Shown: positions 6,723-7,497 of the stretch, in pieces
How the letters are laid out: each line of letters begins with the position of its first letter
Position numbering within the stretch: position 1 is the first letter of the stretch
Source of the DNA: Armatimonadota bacterium
GTDB lineage: Bacteria; Sysuimicrobiota; Sysuimicrobiia; Sysuimicrobiales; Humicultoraceae
DNA length: 7,497 nucleotides
Reading direction: 5' to 3'
Assembly: GCA_016199305.1 (NCBI GenBank)
Contig: JACQGZ010000201.1
Span: 1 to 7,497, forward strand
Position numbers and translations under genes: made by a program
The notes under the pieces: generated by a model
What the model saw: the letters and a program-made list of their open reading frames with translations, nothing else
Told to the model about the DNA's origin: nothing
The model's database searches: none

Positions 6723-7430
6723 ATGTCCCAGCCCGCCGTCGAGACGCGGAGTCTGGCCCGGCGTTTCGGCACGACCCGCGCCCTCCGTGATCTCTCCCTG
6801 ACCGTCCCCGCCGGCTCGGCGCTCCTGGTCGTCGGGCCCAATGGCGCGGGCAAGACAACGCTGCTGCGCCTCCTCGCCACCGCGCTGCGGCCGACCGCGG
6901 GAGGAGGCACCGTCTTCGGATGTGACCTGGTGCGGGAGGCGGAGGCGGTGCGGCGCGCCACCGTCCTGGTCGGCGCCGGCGGCGGGATGTACGGGGCGCT
7001 GAGCGGCGAGGAAAACCTGGCCTTCGCCGCCGCGATGAGCGGCGCCCCTGTGGGGAGCGCTCTGGAGACGGCCGCGCTGCTCGCGCGCGTGGGCCTCGCC
7101 CGCGTCGCCCGCCAGCCGGTGCGCACCTACAGCCAGGGCATGAGACGGCGCCTGGCTCTGGCGCGGGCCTGGCTGCTGCGTCCGCGCCTGCTGCTGCTCG
7201 ATGATCCCTTCGGCGGGCTGGATGCCGAGGGGACGGCTCTGGTGGACGCCCTGGTCGCCGAGGTGCGGGCCGCCGGAGGCGCCGCCGTGCTCGCCACGCA
7301 CGAGTGGGAGCGCGGCCTGCCTCTGGCCGACCGGGTCATCGCCCTCGCGGACGGGCGGCAGGCGGAGGCGGCCGACGCGCAGGGCGTTTCGACGTCGAGA
7401 CTGCGCGCCCTGGTCGGAGGCCGGGCGTGA
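6723..7430 (+). CDS. ccmA: CcmA-like ABC transporter ATP-binding protein (haem exporter)
   Basis: A 235-residue single ABC ATPase. Motifs in order: Walker A GPNGAGKTT at 38-46, signature YSQGM at 136-140 (the CcmA-like form of LSGGQ), Walker B LLLLDDP at 156-162, D-loop GGLD at 164-167, and the H-loop His193 (ATHEW). CcmA works with CcmB, and with CcmC in characterised systems, in delivering haem to the CcmE chaperone during cytochrome c maturation; ATP hydrolysis occurs in the cytoplasm. Assignment to CcmA rests on overall motif style and on the next gene, whose start resembles CcmB. Two oddities are visible: the Walker B catalytic Glu is Asp161, and the usual Q-loop position (VLVGAGGGMYGALSGEENL) carries no Gln or His. 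The gene begins six bases after the preceding stop, with AGGG overlapping that stop as a weak ribosome site, and its TGA overlaps the next GTG. Another small-molecule exporter cannot be excluded. Confidence 0.82.
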   Translation: MSQPAVETRSLARRFGTTRALRDLSLTVPAGSALLVVGPNGAGKTTLLRLLATALRPTAGGGTVFGCDLVREAEAVRRATVLVGAGGGMYGALSGEENLAFAAAMSGAPVGSALETAALLARVGLARVARQPVRTYSQGMRRRLALARAWLLRPRLLLLDDPFGGLDAEGTALVDALVAEVRAAGGAAVLATHEWERGLPLADRVIALADGRQAEAADAQGVSTSRLRALVGGRA

Positions 7431-7497
7431 CGGGCCTCCGCCGGGCGGTGGCCCTGGCGCGGAAGGACCTCCTGCTGGAGTGGCGCGGCCGCCAGAC
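7427..7497 (+). CDS. ccmB: CcmB-like haem exporter permease, N-terminus only
   Basis: A GTG at 7427 overlaps the ccmA stop by four bases (GTGA), the usual arrangement for translationally coupled ABC subunits. The 23 whole codons before the window ends read TGLRRAVALARKDLLLEWRG plus two more, the kind of basic, amphipathic start seen in CcmB (an ALxRKDLxxExR pattern) just before the first membrane helix. Too little is present to see any transmembrane segment, so the call rests on this short motif and on the CcmA neighbour. Confidence 0.68.
   Translation, partial: MTGLRRAVALARKDLLLEWRGRQ

Noticed and set aside
4665..7301. A minus-strand open frame of 878 codons opposite the spermidine-synthase-like and ccmA genes
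   Set aside because: It is antisense to two clearly recognisable genes, is dominated by Arg, Gly, Gln, His and Asp, and contains no known motif. Long antisense frames are expected in very GC-rich genes.

Overview
This is a GC-rich (about two-thirds or more G+C by eye) bacterial chromosomal window with tightly packed genes on two divergent strands. The left operon, N-acetylmuramoyl-L-alanine amidase / metallo-beta-lactamase-fold hydrolase / RNase PH / RdgB-type nucleotide pyrophosphatase / methyltransferase, resembles the rph-rdgB neighbourhoods of Firmicutes and related Terrabacteria lineages. With the very high G+C, a high-GC member of that broad group (for example an Armatimonadota- or Sysuimicrobiota-like lineage) is a reasonable but unproven guess. 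No mobile element, CRISPR array, tRNA or rRNA was seen.

Minus strand, 4579 down to 1: a secreted cell-wall amidase (2834-4579), a small metal-dependent hydrolase (2060-2824), rph (1301-2035), rdgB (638-1273), and a class I SAM-dependent methyltransferase cut off by the window start (1-638). Gaps are 9, 24 and 27 bases, and the last two genes share one base, so this reads as one transcription unit. It joins wall remodelling with RNA 3'-end trimming and nucleotide-pool sanitation.

Divergent region, 4580-4787: about 200 bases containing overlapping GC-rich hairpins and, at its right end, a near-perfect ribosome binding site for the plus-strand genes.

Plus strand, 4788 to 7497: a small two-helix membrane protein gene (4788-5087) whose reading frame appears to be displaced by +1 for about 90 bases and then restored; a seven-helix membrane protein fused to a spermidine-synthase-like domain (5193-6716); a CcmA-type ABC ATPase (6723-7430); and the first 23 codons of a CcmB-like permease (7427-7497). 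The CcmA/CcmB pair suggests the start of a cytochrome c maturation (haem export) cluster.

The most unusual points are the paired frameshifts in the small membrane protein gene, the loss of a substrate-binding Asp in the spermidine-synthase-like domain, and non-canonical ATPase motifs in the CcmA-like protein. No wholly new multi-gene system is evident; most of the window is housekeeping.
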